DNA from: CAZJJK01 sp964546285
Lineage (GTDB): Bacteria > Spirochaetota > Spirochaetia > Treponematales > Breznakiellaceae
NCBI GenBank assembly: GCA_964546285.1
Contig: CAZJJK010000142.1
Coordinates: 1-5,911, forward strand
Direction of reading: 5' to 3'
Length of the DNA: 5,911 nt
The translations under genes were made by a program, and so were the position numbers. This document shows, one piece after another, positions 5,519 to 5,911 of the stretch. Below the pieces are notes generated by a model. The model was not told the origin of the DNA, did not search any database, and was given only the letters and a program-made list of their open reading frames with translations. The first letter of the stretch is position 1; every line of letters starts with the position of its first letter.

Positions 5519-5911
5519 ATGAATAAATACTCTATTAAAACACTGTTTGCAATTATTTTATTTATAATAATTAATGCCTCTACCAACGCAAAAGAAAAAA
5601 TATCAACGGACATCTTTTTCAATAAAAATGAGATAGGATATGTGCTTAAAGGCGGCATCATTACTAAAAGCTTTTTAAAGCATAATGGAACTGTACATAC
5701 CCCGGACACAGACGCAAAAATAATTCTTCCGGAAATTCAGTACATCGAAAAAGATTTAGCTTCTTATGAAATGATCAGCGTTGAAAAAGCATTTTTTGCT
5801 TATGAATTGACCGGCAAAAAAAAATTATATGTATATAATATCCTTGCATCCGCTGTGAAATTATCCGGCATGCAATATTACTCCAGGACAGACTCAAAAA
5901 TACAGACATTG
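5519..5911 (+). CDS. Exported protein of unknown function (3' end missing)
   Basis: I do not recognise a function. The frame is open from ATG 5519 to the last base, giving 131 residues. A weak TAGGAT-type ribosome site (AGGA 5505-5508) stands 10 nt upstream. The N-terminus is a clear Sec signal peptide: basic MNKYSIK, a hydrophobic core at residues 8-20 (TLFAIILFIII...) and a TNA|K cleavage site after Ala24. The mature part has no lipobox Cys, no further membrane span and no cysteine, so a soluble periplasmic or secreted protein is likely. The stretch at about 103-122 (LYVYNILASAV...GMQYYS) has the look of a family of uncharacterised exported proteins, several from spirochaetes, with an N-I-L...G-x-x-YYS pattern, possibly DUF6675. 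That is memory, not a search. It is divergent from glnN and has its own promoter candidates. Confidence 0.8.
   Translation, partial: MNKYSIKTLFAIILFIIINASTNAKEKISTDIFFNKNEIGYVLKGGIITKSFLKHNGTVHTPDTDAKIILPEIQYIEKDLASYEMISVEKAFFAYELTGKKKLYVYNILASAVKLSGMQYYSRTDSKIQTL

Noticed and set aside
5515..5709. A 64-residue minus-strand ORF opposite the exported-protein gene
   Set aside because: It is antisense to a signal peptide coding region with good start signals on the + strand; its composition mirrors that gene and it has no separate support.
1..5911. CRISPR array, transposon ends, tRNA or phage-defence genes
   Set aside because: No regularly spaced repeats, long terminal inverted repeats, cloverleaf-forming segments or relevant protein motifs were seen.

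Overview
The window is an ordinary bacterial chromosomal segment of moderate-to-low GC (roughly 40% by eye, with a clearly AT-richer gap near 5320-5520). It holds four complete or nearly complete housekeeping-type genes and the start of one unrecognised exported protein. I see no mobile element, CRISPR array, tRNA, rRNA, phage gene or defence system, and nothing I would call a new biological system. The organism cannot be fixed from this sequence. A signal-peptide-bearing protein, a type III glutamine synthetase and an endonuclease-type MutL fit an anaerobic, probably diderm bacterium. Spirochaetes or Elusimicrobia-like lineages are possible, but this is only an impression.

Region 1 (1-2862, + strand) is a tightly packed three-gene run. 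It starts with mutL, which lacks its first ~31 codons because the window begins inside it. coaC follows, its ATG overlapping the mutL stop (ATGA), and then coaB, whose most plausible ATG lies 17 nt inside the end of coaC. CoaC and CoaB are the two halves of the usual bacterial bifunctional CoaBC (Dfp) protein. Here they sit in different frames, either as genuinely separate genes or as a fusion broken by one base. Together they would turn 4'-phosphopantothenate into 4'-phosphopantetheine for coenzyme A synthesis, while MutL acts in mismatch repair. The link between the two functions is probably only co-transcription.

Region 2 (2863-3075) is a 213-nt gap between convergent genes, with only weak hairpins and a short repeated 10-mer.

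Region 3 (3076-5247, - strand) is a complete type III glutamine synthetase (glnN). It has its own promoter-like sequence and a strong Shine-Dalgarno site that places the start at 5247.

Region 4 (5248-5518) is a divergent AT-rich control region. It carries the glnN promoter on the - strand and two extended -10 promoter candidates on the + strand, plus a short direct repeat and an inverted repeat that could be operators.

Region 5 (5519-5911, + strand) is the first 131 codons of an exported protein of unknown function, cut by the window end.
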